Shown in pieces: positions 24,001-34,800 of a stretch of 64,000 nucleotides of DNA (positions are counted from its first letter, which is position 1; each line of letters opens with the position of its first letter). Location of the stretch: contig NZ_OY730249.1 in assembly GCF_963422545.1 (NCBI RefSeq), forward strand, positions 62,001-126,000. Reading direction: 5' to 3'. This stretch comes from an uncultured Flavobacterium sp. Its GTDB lineage: Bacteria; Bacteroidota; Bacteroidia; Flavobacteriales; Flavobacteriaceae. Position numbers and translations under genes: made by a program. The notes under the pieces are model-generated. The model was not told the DNA's origin and searched no databases. It was given only the letters and a program-made list of their open reading frames with translations.

Positions 24001-27000
24001 ATGAAGAAAATTTTACTATTCATAACTTTATTTTACGGTTTTTCAAATGCACTCTATTCCCAGACTAAATCTGAGAATGGAGTTGTTTCGTTTTCTTTAC
24101 CTATCAGAAATTCTTTAAAGTTTAATAGATACTTAATCAACCCTGCATTTAGTTTTGTTCGTGAAACAAACGCTTATGCAAGTTTTTATAATAAGAGACA
24201 ATGGGTACAATTTGACAATGCACCACAAACTTATTTAGCCAATTATTCAGGGCGTTTTAAAGAAAATGAAGCATTTGCTTTTGGTTTATTTCAACAAAAT
24301 TATGGTTTAATGACCGTGTTTGGAGGAATCGGAAACTTTGCTCATAATATCGTTTTGCAAGAAGACAGTAATCTTACTTTTGGTTTGAATGTTGGTGTTT
24401 ATAAAAGCGGATTGGACAAAGGAAAAATCATCTCAGATGATCCAAGTATCTTAACAGGAGATTATCCATCGAATACATTACTTACCGTTAATCCGGGTAT
24501 TAATTACGGAACAGCGTTTCTTGATTTTGGATTGTCGATCAACAATTTAGTGCTTTACAATTTTGGATCAGGAATCGTAAAAGACGATCCGGAAAGAGCA
24601 ATAGAATTGCATGCAATGTACACTGGATACATTGACAGTTACGGTTTTTTTGACAGAAGTAAATTTTCTGGTATCATTAAAACAGAGGTTAAAAAAGATA
24701 AAACTGTACTTTCAGGACTTGCCATGATTACACTTCCGCAAGGAGTTTGGGCACAAGCCGGGTACAATACAGTATATGGCGTTTCAGCCGGATTAGGAGT
24801 TAATATTTCGCCTAGCATCGCTATCGAATACAACTACGAAAGAGGAATGGGTAATTTCTCTAATCTTGGAGGTTCTCATGAATTTGCGATTGCTTACAAA
24901 TTCAAAAACAGAAACTATTATTATGGAGATGACGAAGAAGGTTCATTAATTGATCCAGCTAAATCAAAACCTGTACCAGCCAAGAAAACTACAAGTGCTC
25001 CAATTACCAGAGTTGATGGTGCTGAAAAAGCCAGACTAGCTTCAGAAGCTAAAGCTCAGGCAGATGCCGAAGCAAAACAAGCAAGACTTGCAGCTGCTGA
25101 AAAAGTTAAGGCTGATGCCGAGGCTGCAAAAGCAAAATTATTAGCAGATAATCAAGCAAAAGCTGACGCTGCCGAAGCACAAAAACAAAAATTAGTTGCA
25201 GATGCTAAAGCAAAAGTTGATGCTGCAGAAGCACAAAAATTAAAATTAGCTGCAGATGCTAAAGCGAAAGCTGATGCTGCCGCTGCAACAAGAGCGCAAA
25301 CAGCCGCAACAAACAGAGCTACTGGTACAGAACAAAAAACACAAGCACAATTAACTGCTGATAAAGTAAGAGCTGATGCGGAAGCACGCAAAATAAAACT
25401 AGCTGCAGATAACAAAGCAAGAGTGGATGCTGCTGTAGCCGCAAGAGCAAAAGCAATTGCTAATAAACCGGGAGCAACTAGCCCGGCACCGCAAAAAACA
25501 CAAGCGCAACTAGCTGCTGATAAAGCCAAAGCTGATGCGGAAGCCTTAAAAGCGAAGTTAGCTGCTGATAAATCTAAAGCAGACGCTGAAAATGCTGCAA
25601 AAGCAAAAGCTGCTGCACCACAGAAAACGCAAGAACAATTGAATGCTGAAAAAGCGAAGGCAGATGCCGAAGCTGCAGCTAAAAAATTAGAAGCAGATAA
25701 TAAAGCTAAAGCTGACGCCGAAGCTCTAAAAGTTAAATTGGCTGCTGATGCAAAAGCAAAAGCCGATGCTGCTGAAGCAAAACGTAAAGCTGATGCAAAA
25801 GCAAAAGCAGAAGCTGCAGACTTACAATCAATTTTAGCTGCTGATGCAAAAGCTAAGGCCGATTCAGATGCACTTCAGGCAAGGTTAGCTGCCGAAGCTA
25901 AAATAAAAGCTGCCGAAGCTGCAAAAACAAAAGTGAGTATAGATGCAGCAAATAAAGCAAAAATTGCTGCTGCTGCAAAAGCAAAAGCTGCTGAAGATGC
26001 CGCCTTAAAAGAAAAATTAGCTGCTGATGCAAAAGCAAAAGCTGATGCAGAAGCAAGACAAGCAAGAATTGCTGCAGATGCAAAAGCGAAAGCCGATGCA
26101 GAAGCCTTAAAAATTAAACAAGCTGCTGATGCCAAAGAAAAAGCGGATGCTGACGTTTTACAAGCAAAATTAGCTGCAGATGCAAAAGCAAAAGCCGACG
26201 CAGAAGCATTACAAGCTAAACTAGTTGCAGATGCTAAAGCAAAAGCCGATGCAGAAGCATTACAAGCAAAACTTGTAGCCGATGCTAAAGCAAAAGCTGA
26301 CGCAGAAGCTCTTAAAGTAAAACAAGCAGCAGATGCTAAAGCCAAAGCTGATGCTGACGCTTTACAAGCAAAATTAGCTGCAGATGCAAAAGCGAAAGCG
26401 GATGCAGAAGCATTACAAGCTAAATTAGTGGCCGACGCTAAAGCCAAAGCTGATGCAGAAGCTCTTAAAGCAAAACAAGCTGCTGATGCAAAAGTTAAAG
26501 CGGATGAAGAAGCACTACAAGCTAAATTAGCAGCAGACGCTAAAGCAAAAGCCGACGCAGAAGCACTACAAGCAAAATTAGCTGCTGATGCAAAAGCCAA
26601 AGCGGATGCAGAAGCATTACAAGCAAAATTAGCTGCAGACGCAAAAGCGAAAGCTGATGCAGAAGCTTTACAAGCAAAATTAGCAGCAGATGCAAAAGCC
26701 AAGGCTGACGCAGAAGCACTACAAGCAAAATTAGCTGCTGATGCAAAAGCGAAAGCAGACATGGAAGCTTTACAAGCTAAATTAATAGCTGATGCCAGAG
26801 TAAAAGCTGATGCAGAAGCAACCGCAAAAGCGAAAGCCGATGCAGAAGCAAAACAATTACAAGAAGCTGAAGATGCCCGTCAGGCAAAATTAGCTGCTGA
26901 TGCTAAAGCCAAAGCTGATGCGGAAGCTCTTAAAGCAAAACAAGCTGCCGATGTCAAAGCGAAAGCTGATGCAGAAGCATTACAAGCAAAATTAGCTGCT

Positions 27001-28704
27001 GACGCTAAAGCTAAAGCCGATGCAGAAGCACTTCAGGCAAAACAAGCAGCCGACGCAAAAGCCAAAGCAGATGCAGAAGCATTACAAGCAAAATTAGCTG
27101 CTGACGCTAAAGCTAAAGCCGATGCAGAAGCATTACAAGCTAAATTAGCTGCTGACGCAAAAGCCAAAGCTGATGCCCAAGCACTTCAGGCTAAATTAGC
27201 TGCTGATGCAAAAGCAAAAGCCGATGCAGAAGCACTTCAAGCAAGACAAGCTGCTGAGGAGAAAGCAAAAGTTGAGGAAGAAGCACGTCAGGCAAAATTA
27301 GCAGCAGATGCAAAAGCGAAAGCCGATGCCGAAGCAGAACAAGCTAAACTGGTGGCAGATGCCAAAGCAAAAGCTGATATGGCAGCATTACAAGCAAAAT
27401 TATTAGCTGATGCAAAAGTAAAAGCAGATGCAGAAGCAACTGCAAAAGCAAAAGCCGATGCTGAAGCAAAACAATTGCAAGAAGCTGAAGAAGCACGTCA
27501 GGCAAAATTAGCTGCCGATGCCAAAGCAAAAGCTGATGCAGTAGCATTACAAGCAAAATTAGCTGCTGATGCAAAAGCAAAAGCTGACGCAGATGCATTA
27601 AAAGCAAAACAAGCTACTGATGCCAAAGCAAAAGCTGAAGAAGATGCTGTTAGAGCGAGACAAGTTGCGGAAGAAAAAGCAAAAGCCGATGCAGAAGCTT
27701 TACAAATAAAATTAGCTGCCGATGCAAAAGCAAAAGCCGATGCAGAAGCATTACAAGCTAAACTGGCTGAAGAAGCAGAATTAAAAGCGAAGCTGGCGGC
27801 TGATGCTGCAGCTGCAAAAGCTGCTTCAGCGCCAAAAGACGATACTGCAAAAGCAATTGATAACCTGGCTTTATCTATAGAAAGTTCCAGTAAAGCACAA
27901 AGCGATATATTGGCACAGTTTAATGCAACAGTGGCTAACAAACAAAAAGACCTGAACGACTTAAGAGAAGAAAATGACTTAAGTGATAAAGGAATTTATA
28001 AAGAACCTAAACCGTTCAAAAGTGTTGCAGCAGAAAACAGCCAGTTAGAAGCATTGAAAAATCAACTTGCAGACGCGAACAGAATTCAAAAAGAAGAGAT
28101 CGCTAAGTTGACTAATTTATATAACGAAAGACTTAAAAAAGTACCAAATAAAAATGATGCTTTAAACAGAGCGTATTTAGAAAAAATAAACCAATTAAAA
28201 GCAGCACAATTAAAAGCAGAACAAGATAGTGCAGCTTTACTGGCAAATTTAGAACGTATTAAAGCAGAAACTGAAATCGAGAAAAAACGTAGAATTAAAC
28301 GTGCAGCTTACGAGAATGATCAGGGAAGATATGCGCAGGACGTGGCAGCTCTTAAACGTATAAAAGAAACAACGAAATTAAGCTCGACACCATTAACTGC
28401 AAATGATTTTGATTTTGGTGAAGACCAGTCAAATATGCAGATTATCAAGAATATTAAAAATTCTGATAATGGTTATTATTTGATTATTGCAGTTCACAGC
28501 AGTGCCGAAAAACGAGATGAATTCCTGACCAAAGCGGTGGCAGCAGGACGTTCAGATGTTAATTTCTTTTACAATGTAACAACAAGTAAATACTATATCT
28601 ATTACGAGAAATATGATGGTTTATCTGAAGCAACTAAGGCATTAGAAGCAAAAGGAAACAAACCATATAATGGAAAAATGGCTATTGTGAAAGTTGAGAA
28701 TTAA
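24001..28704 (+). CDS. sprD: Gliding motility protein SprD with long Ala/Lys helical repeat
   Basis: The 1567-residue protein supports SprB assembly. Residues 1-20 are a signal. About 25-310 form a PorP/SprF-type outer-membrane domain (LKFNRYLINPAFSFVRE; LPQGVWAQAGYNTVYGVSAG; IEYNYERGMG). From about 340 to 1275 the chain is an Ala/Lys/Asp helix built from a 17-residue repeat (LAADAKAKADAEALQAK) encoded by a 51-bp DNA unit, resembling TolA domain II. A charged coiled coil follows, and the last 90 residues (GYYLIIAVHSSAEKRDEFL) resemble a SPOR-like domain. Reverse-strand open frames inside the repeat are by-products. The gene starts one base after sprC. Confidence 0.88.
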   Translation: MKKILLFITLFYGFSNALYSQTKSENGVVSFSLPIRNSLKFNRYLINPAFSFVRETNAYASFYNKRQWVQFDNAPQTYLANYSGRFKENEAFAFGLFQQNYGLMTVFGGIGNFAHNIVLQEDSNLTFGLNVGVYKSGLDKGKIISDDPSILTGDYPSNTLLTVNPGINYGTAFLDFGLSINNLVLYNFGSGIVKDDPERAIELHAMYTGYIDSYGFFDRSKFSGIIKTEVKKDKTVLSGLAMITLPQGVWAQAGYNTVYGVSAGLGVNISPSIAIEYNYERGMGNFSNLGGSHEFAIAYKFKNRNYYYGDDEEGSLIDPAKSKPVPAKKTTSAPITRVDGAEKARLASEAKAQADAEAKQARLAAAEKVKADAEAAKAKLLADNQAKADAAEAQKQKLVADAKAKVDAAEAQKLKLAADAKAKADAAAATRAQTAATNRATGTEQKTQAQLTADKVRADAEARKIKLAADNKARVDAAVAARAKAIANKPGATSPAPQKTQAQLAADKAKADAEALKAKLAADKSKADAENAAKAKAAAPQKTQEQLNAEKAKADAEAAAKKLEADNKAKADAEALKVKLAADAKAKADAAEAKRKADAKAKAEAADLQSILAADAKAKADSDALQARLAAEAKIKAAEAAKTKVSIDAANKAKIAAAAKAKAAEDAALKEKLAADAKAKADAEARQARIAADAKAKADAEALKIKQAADAKEKADADVLQAKLAADAKAKADAEALQAKLVADAKAKADAEALQAKLVADAKAKADAEALKVKQAADAKAKADADALQAKLAADAKAKADAEALQAKLVADAKAKADAEALKAKQAADAKVKADEEALQAKLAADAKAKADAEALQAKLAADAKAKADAEALQAKLAADAKAKADAEALQAKLAADAKAKADAEALQAKLAADAKAKADMEALQAKLIADARVKADAEATAKAKADAEAKQLQEAEDARQAKLAADAKAKADAEALKAKQAADVKAKADAEALQAKLAADAKAKADAEALQAKQAADAKAKADAEALQAKLAADAKAKADAEALQAKLAADAKAKADAQALQAKLAADAKAKADAEALQARQAAEEKAKVEEEARQAKLAADAKAKADAEAEQAKLVADAKAKADMAALQAKLLADAKVKADAEATAKAKADAEAKQLQEAEEARQAKLAADAKAKADAVALQAKLAADAKAKADADALKAKQATDAKAKAEEDAVRARQVAEEKAKADAEALQIKLAADAKAKADAEALQAKLAEEAELKAKLAADAAAAKAASAPKDDTAKAIDNLALSIESSSKAQSDILAQFNATVANKQKDLNDLREENDLSDKGIYKEPKPFKSVAAENSQLEALKNQLADANRIQKEEIAKLTNLYNERLKKVPNKNDALNRAYLEKINQLKAAQLKAEQDSAALLANLERIKAETEIEKKRRIKRAAYENDQGRYAQDVAALKRIKETTKLSSTPLTANDFDFGEDQSNMQIIKNIKNSDNGYYLIIAVHSSAEKRDEFLTKAVAAGRSDVNFFYNVTTSKYYIYYEKYDGLSEATKALEAKGNKPYNGKMAIVKVEN
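25018..27830 (+). repeat. 51-bp repeat array inside sprD
   Basis: The unit encodes 17 residues of the type LAADAKAKADAEALQAK. Copies differ mostly at synonymous positions, and the most regular stretch is 26150-27250. The array is coding, not CRISPR. Confidence 0.9.
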
Positions 28705-28724
28705 TAAAATAAAATTTAAAGTTT

Positions 28725-28750
28725 AGCCTTCTTTGTGAGTTAAGAAGGTT
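28725..28750 (+). promoter_or_regulatory. Intercistronic stem-loop between sprD and sprB
   Basis: AGCCTTCTT (28725-28733) pairs with AAGAAGGTT (28742-28750), with one G-T pair, around TGTGAGTT. No T-run follows, so it is more likely to influence stability or processing of the message than to terminate it. Confidence 0.5.
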
Positions 28751-28834
28751 CATAATAATAATGTTTAAGAGTGCTGTAATTTATTTTTTGATGCCCCTTG
28801 AAAAATAAAGTAAAAGCCAAAACAAAAGAAGACC

Positions 28835-31800
28835 ATGAAAAAACCTACTATTTTTAAAACGTTAATTGCAGTTGTATTTTTATTGCTAAGCATTTCTTCT
28901 CATGCCCAGTTAAGAAAAGGCTTTACGTCTAGATATGCAACCAGCTTGAATGGAGACATTTTAGTTATTGGAAACAATAGTTTAAATAGAGATAACGGAA
29001 GTGGAGAACGACCGCTTAATCCTTATAATGATCAAGGTAGTGGAAGTCAGGTAAACGACAATTTCAATATGAAATATATTGATATTGATAGTGAGACTTC
29101 TTTTAATTCAAGTTCTGCAACATTAACAATTCCTCAGGCAAGTAAAACTTGTTTCGAAATTGTTTATGCTGCTTTATACTGGTCTGGAACATATCAGGGT
29201 TCTGATAGAAGTAAGATTAATCAGGTAAGACTAAAAACGCCTACAACTACAACTTACAAGGCTCTTACCGGAAGTGTACTTTGGGATGACGGTGCTACAG
29301 GTGTTACGAGCCCTTATGGGTCACTGCCTTATGCTTGTTTTGTAGATATTACAGCAGATGTTAAAGCTGCCAAAGAAGGTGTCTATACGGTAGCCGATGT
29401 AATGTGTTCTGAAGGTAAATTTTCTCCTGGAGGTAACTCAGCAGGTTGGTCAATTTTTGTAGTTTATAAAGATCCGTTATTGCCGAGTAAATATATTACC
29501 AGCTTTGATGGTTTTAGTATTATTAGAAGTAGTGATCCACCATTAGATATTCCTATTTCTGGATTTAGAACAAATCCTTTTGGAAATGTAAATGTAAAAT
29601 TAGCTTTTAGTGCATTAGAAGGTGATAATCAATTATCGGGTGATGGTCTTCAAATAATAGGAGGAAAAGCAGGTAGCGTATGGGGACCTATTTCATCTTT
29701 AGTAAGACCAATTGCACCAGGTAATCCGCCTAAACCCAACTTTTTTAATAGTACCATAACAGATGGTGATGTTATTTTAGGAGGTCGTACTCCAAGTAGT
29801 AAAAATACATTAGGGTATGATGCAGGTGTCGTAACTCTTGATAACAATGTAGGCGGGGTACAAAATAGCGTCATACAAAATGACGAAACTAATGCTACAC
29901 TTAGAATAAATACATCTCAGGATTCGTATTTTATGTTTTTTAACGCATTATCAGTCGAGATTATTGAGCCAAAAATTGTGCTTAAAAAGAATGTACTGGA
30001 TAAAGACGATAATAATATTGGTTCTCAAACGGTTAGTTTGGATCAAGAACTTAGATATGAAATTAAGTTTAAAAATGAGGGTAACGATAATGCTAAAAAC
30101 TTTACTATTACGGATGTTCTTCCAAACAACGTAATTTTTAATGGATTAAGCGATATCCTAATCATGGATCCAAGAATTACTGCTACATATAATGCAGCAA
30201 CCAGAACTCTTGTATTTACAGTGCCGGATAATATGGTAGTTTCTAAAGGAGCAGAGTATACACTTAAATTTAAAGTTAGAGTTGTAAAAGATTGTAACGA
30301 ATTAGTTGACGCTTGTTCTAATGAAATAAAAAACACGGCCGTTTCTAAATATTTTGGAGATAAAAATACTACTCCGGGTGGTTTTGGTGAAGGTAGTTAC
30401 TCAACTATTTCATCGTGTAATATTGGAGAGCCAACATCAACAAATTTCTTAGTAGGTATAGACCAATGTTTATTTAGCAGAGATGTTTCTTTATGCGGTA
30501 CAGCAGTTTTAAAAGCAGCTAATGGGTACTCAACTTATGTATGGAAAGATCCAAACGGTGTTATTTTTGGAGGTAACAACCAATCTGTTACTGTAGATAA
30601 ACCAGGAACCTATACTGTTGATGACAGTGGTGCGGTAAACTGTAAGCCTATACTGCAGAAATTTGTAGTTACAGATTACTTAGCCAGTGCTAATAAAAAT
30701 CCAATTAAAGGAGACAATATTGATCCTGCAACTGGATTAGCTTATGGTTGCGTTAGGGATAACAAACCGTTTCCTAAAATATTCTTGTGTGGTCTAAATG
30801 ATAAGAGAATTATAGACACTCAGATTACTGGAGCAACAAGCATAACTTGGCAAGAAACTAAAGATGTTCCTCCGGTAGGAAGTCCGGTTCCGGATTCTTG
30901 TCCTTATGAAGGAGCAACAAATTGGACAACAGTTGCAACTGGGCCAATATTCACAGCAGACAGACCAGGTGTATTCAGACTTGTAGTAAATTATGGTAAT
31001 AATACATGTGTTGTTACCTATTACTTTAACGTATACCAGAACTTACTTGATGCTACTGCCAAGAAACAAGATATTATTTGTAACACAAAAGGATCAATTA
31101 CAGTAACAAATCCACTTCCAAATACAGGATATGTTTACAGTCTTGACGGAACAAATTATCAGGCATCAAACATTTTTAATAATGTAGCAAAAGGATCTTA
31201 TACTGTACAAATAAAACAAACAGTATTAGAAGCCGGACAGGTTTCTGCTTGTGTTTTTAAAGTAAATGTAAATGTTGAGCAGCTTGATTTTACATCAGAT
31301 CTTGTGGCAACGCACCCACTTTGTAACGGTGAGCAAGGAACTATTAAAGCAACTATAAATAATGTTCCTGGTCAATACAAATTTATTCTTAGAAAGAAAG
31401 GTAGTGTTGTCGAGATTCAAAATTCTGGATTAATAGATAATAATTATATCACATTTAATGGTGTTGATCCGGGAATCTATGAGGTTCTAATGTCTACAGC
31501 AAATAATGGTTGTAGTGTTATTAAAGAAATAGAAATTTTCGATTATCGTTTAACAGCTGTAGCTAAAGTTACTAAAGCACTTACAGCATGTGGTGATGGA
31601 GAGATTACAGTTACTGTTACAGGTGGAACTCCAAGACCGGGTCCGCCACCATATTATTTATATTATGTAAATGGTAATACAAATCCTCTTACAAATCCTG
31701 TAATTCCTGTTACAAGACCTTTGCCAGCTAGTGGTGAATATAACATTGTTGTAGTAGATGCAAACGGATGTTCAGTAACAATACCACCAGTAAAAGTTAC

Positions 31801-34800
31801 TGATTTACCAAAACCAATACCAACATTTACTACGGTTGATGTTAATTGTTACGGAGCTAATAATGGCGTAATCAATATGACCGTTACTCCTGCAAATTCA
31901 GGTTTTACAGTTTCTTATAGTATAAATGGTGCAGCTTTTAGTTCAGTTTCACCAATTACAAATTTAGCACCAGGCAATTATTCGATTATAGTTAAATATA
32001 CTTATGGTACTATTGGGTGTGTTGATCCTGCAGTAAATGTTACTATCGGTGGACCTAGTGCCGCTTTAACAGCTTCTGGAGGAGTTTCTGAGTTGGCAGG
32101 TTGTGATCCTTCAGGAAATGGATTTGGTAAAGTACGTATTACAAATCCACAAGGAGGCGTAGCTCCATATACTTATAGTTTTGATGGTGGAAATACATGG
32201 ATTACTTCCAATGAAGCTTATGTTGCTCCGGGAACATATACTCTTTATATAAAAGACGCAAATGGATGTACTTATCCTATGTCTGGTATCGTTTTAGATA
32301 CAAAACCGGCTGACCCTACAATTGCACTTGATCCTACGGTTTACAATTGCGATGGAACAGGAAAAACTACCGCAACAGTTACTAATAGTGGAGGTAATAA
32401 TTATACTTACGAATATTATTTAGATGGTAATCCAAACACACCAATCACAAATAATGTATTTAATAATATAACAACTGGTACACATACAGTAAGTGTAAAA
32501 TATAATTTAGTTTCAGCGACTACATTTAGTAATTTATTACAAGAAGATTTCGGAAAAGGTGGTTATACTACAACTCCTGGAATCAGCCCGAAATATTGTT
32601 TTGAAGATGAAACGACTCCACACCCGACAGGTTTCCCAAGTATATGTGGTAACATTAATGATTATCAGATAAACGATGGTAAATATGCTGTCGCCAGCAG
32701 TATCAAAACAACTTTTGGAGGTAGTTGGATAGTTGCTAAAGATCACACTACACCCGCTGATCCATTAGGAAGATTTTTATGTGTTAATATTGGAAGTTCG
32801 GCAGGAGTTGGAGGTATTATATATAGTAAACCTATTAAAGATGTTATTGTAAATCAACCTGTAATTATTTCTTTATGGGCAGAAAATTTAATGAAGAGTA
32901 CTAGTGGAAGCGGTTTTTATGATCCGGAATTAACTATTCAATTGATTAATAACTTAAATGGAGTAGGCGGACCGGAAACTATTGTTGCAACAACTGATAC
33001 TGCAAATCCTTGGAAAGTTCCAAGAGATGAAAAATGGGAGTACAAAGAATTGTCTTTAAATCCGGGTGCATATAATAATCTTAGTTTTGTAATTCGTTCT
33101 TATAATAATAAATTCAATGGAAATGATTTACTTGTAGATGATATATGGGTTCGTCAATTACCAAAATCATGTATTAGCCAGAAAGATTTCCCTGTTGTTA
33201 TTGGTAGTAATAAGGCGTTTACGGCTTCAATTACAGGACATAAAGATGTGACTTGTAACGGTACTAGTAATGGAGAAATTACGTTAGCAGCACAAAATTT
33301 TAATCTACCATATGGATTTGATTATTCTATAGATAATGGTGGTACTTGGGTAAATTCTAAAGTTTCTCCTGTAACTGTTACAGGATTAACAAGTAAAACA
33401 TATGCAATTCAAATTCGCTTTGATAATAATGCAACTACTTGTAGTTTCCCATTTTCTCAACCAATCGGTACACCAGCTGCTTTAACAATTACTGCTGCTG
33501 TTACTAAACAAGCAACTTGTACTACTGGTGCTACTATTACTGGAACAGCAAATGGAGGAACTCCGGCTTACAGTTATGAATTAAGAGCTTCAAATGGTGT
33601 TACAGTTTTAGTACCATTTCAAACTTCAGGAACATTTACTAATGTTGCATCAGGTACCTATACAGTAGTTACAAAAGATTTAAATTCATGCGTATCTTCT
33701 GCTTCAGCAGTTGTAAATGTTGTAGCACCCACTGCACCTACTGCAGTGTTGGCTGCCAGTTCAGATCTTTGTTATGATACTGTCAATAAAGCTACTTTAG
33801 TAGTAACAGCAACTGGTTCTGGAACATTGACTTATAGTTTAGATGGGGCTGCAGCACAAAATTCAAATACATTTACAAATGTAGGGACAGGAACTCACTC
33901 TATAGTTGTAACTGATAGTAATAATTGTCAGGTTACAGTTAGCGGAATTGTTATCGCTCCAGAGTTAACAGCAGTAACAGCAACAACAAAAGCATTAGAT
34001 TGTACTTCTTCACCTAATGCACAAATTACCGTTACACCAACAGGTGGAACCGCTCCATATACTTATGAAGTTTCTACTAATGGAGGTACAAGTTATACAG
34101 CAATGGCTACGAATGTTTATTCTGCCGCTGCTGGTACATATCAGTTTAGAGTAACTGATTCAAAAGGTTGTATCGTGGTTACAACAGCAACAACTATTAA
34201 TGCAATCGTTAATCCAACGGTTACAGCTACAAAGGTTAATTCTAGTTGTAATGGTTCTTCAAATGGATCAGTAACCCTTACTGGAGCTGGCGGCTCTGGA
34301 GGTTATACTTATAGTTTTAATGGAAGCGCTTTTACGGCAACGACAACTTATACAGGATTAGCAGCAGGTACTTATTCTTATCAGGTAAAAGATAGCAAAC
34401 AATGTTTATCAGCTACTGGTTCAGTAACGATCACTCAGCCGTCTACTTTGGCAGCTACAGTTGCAGAAGTAGGTTTTACCTGTAATGCGAGTAACGGAAA
34501 AGTAGCCGGAACGGTAACAGTAAATGTTACAGCCGGAACAGGAACTGCCCCATATGAGTACAGTTTCAACGGAAGTGGTTATAGTTCAAATAATGTATTG
34601 ACTTTAAACGACAACGGAGCTAATCAGCCTTATACTTATTCGGTTAGAGATGCAGGAGGATGTCCGGTTACAGGAAGTGGAACATTATTCAAATTAAACC
34701 CACCAACAGACTTAACATTTGCAAATGCTGCAATTACTTGTACTGCAACATCAACAACAGTTACGGTAACAGCAGTAAACGGAGTAGGAACGTTACAATA

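Noticed and set aside
25018..27830. Regular 51-bp repeats considered as a CRISPR array
   Set aside because: They are in frame in a protein, have no spacers and no cas genes nearby.
25152..27941. Several Ala-, Ser- or Leu-rich minus-strand frames inside sprD
   Set aside because: They are mirror images of the 51-bp coding repeat and have no independent support.
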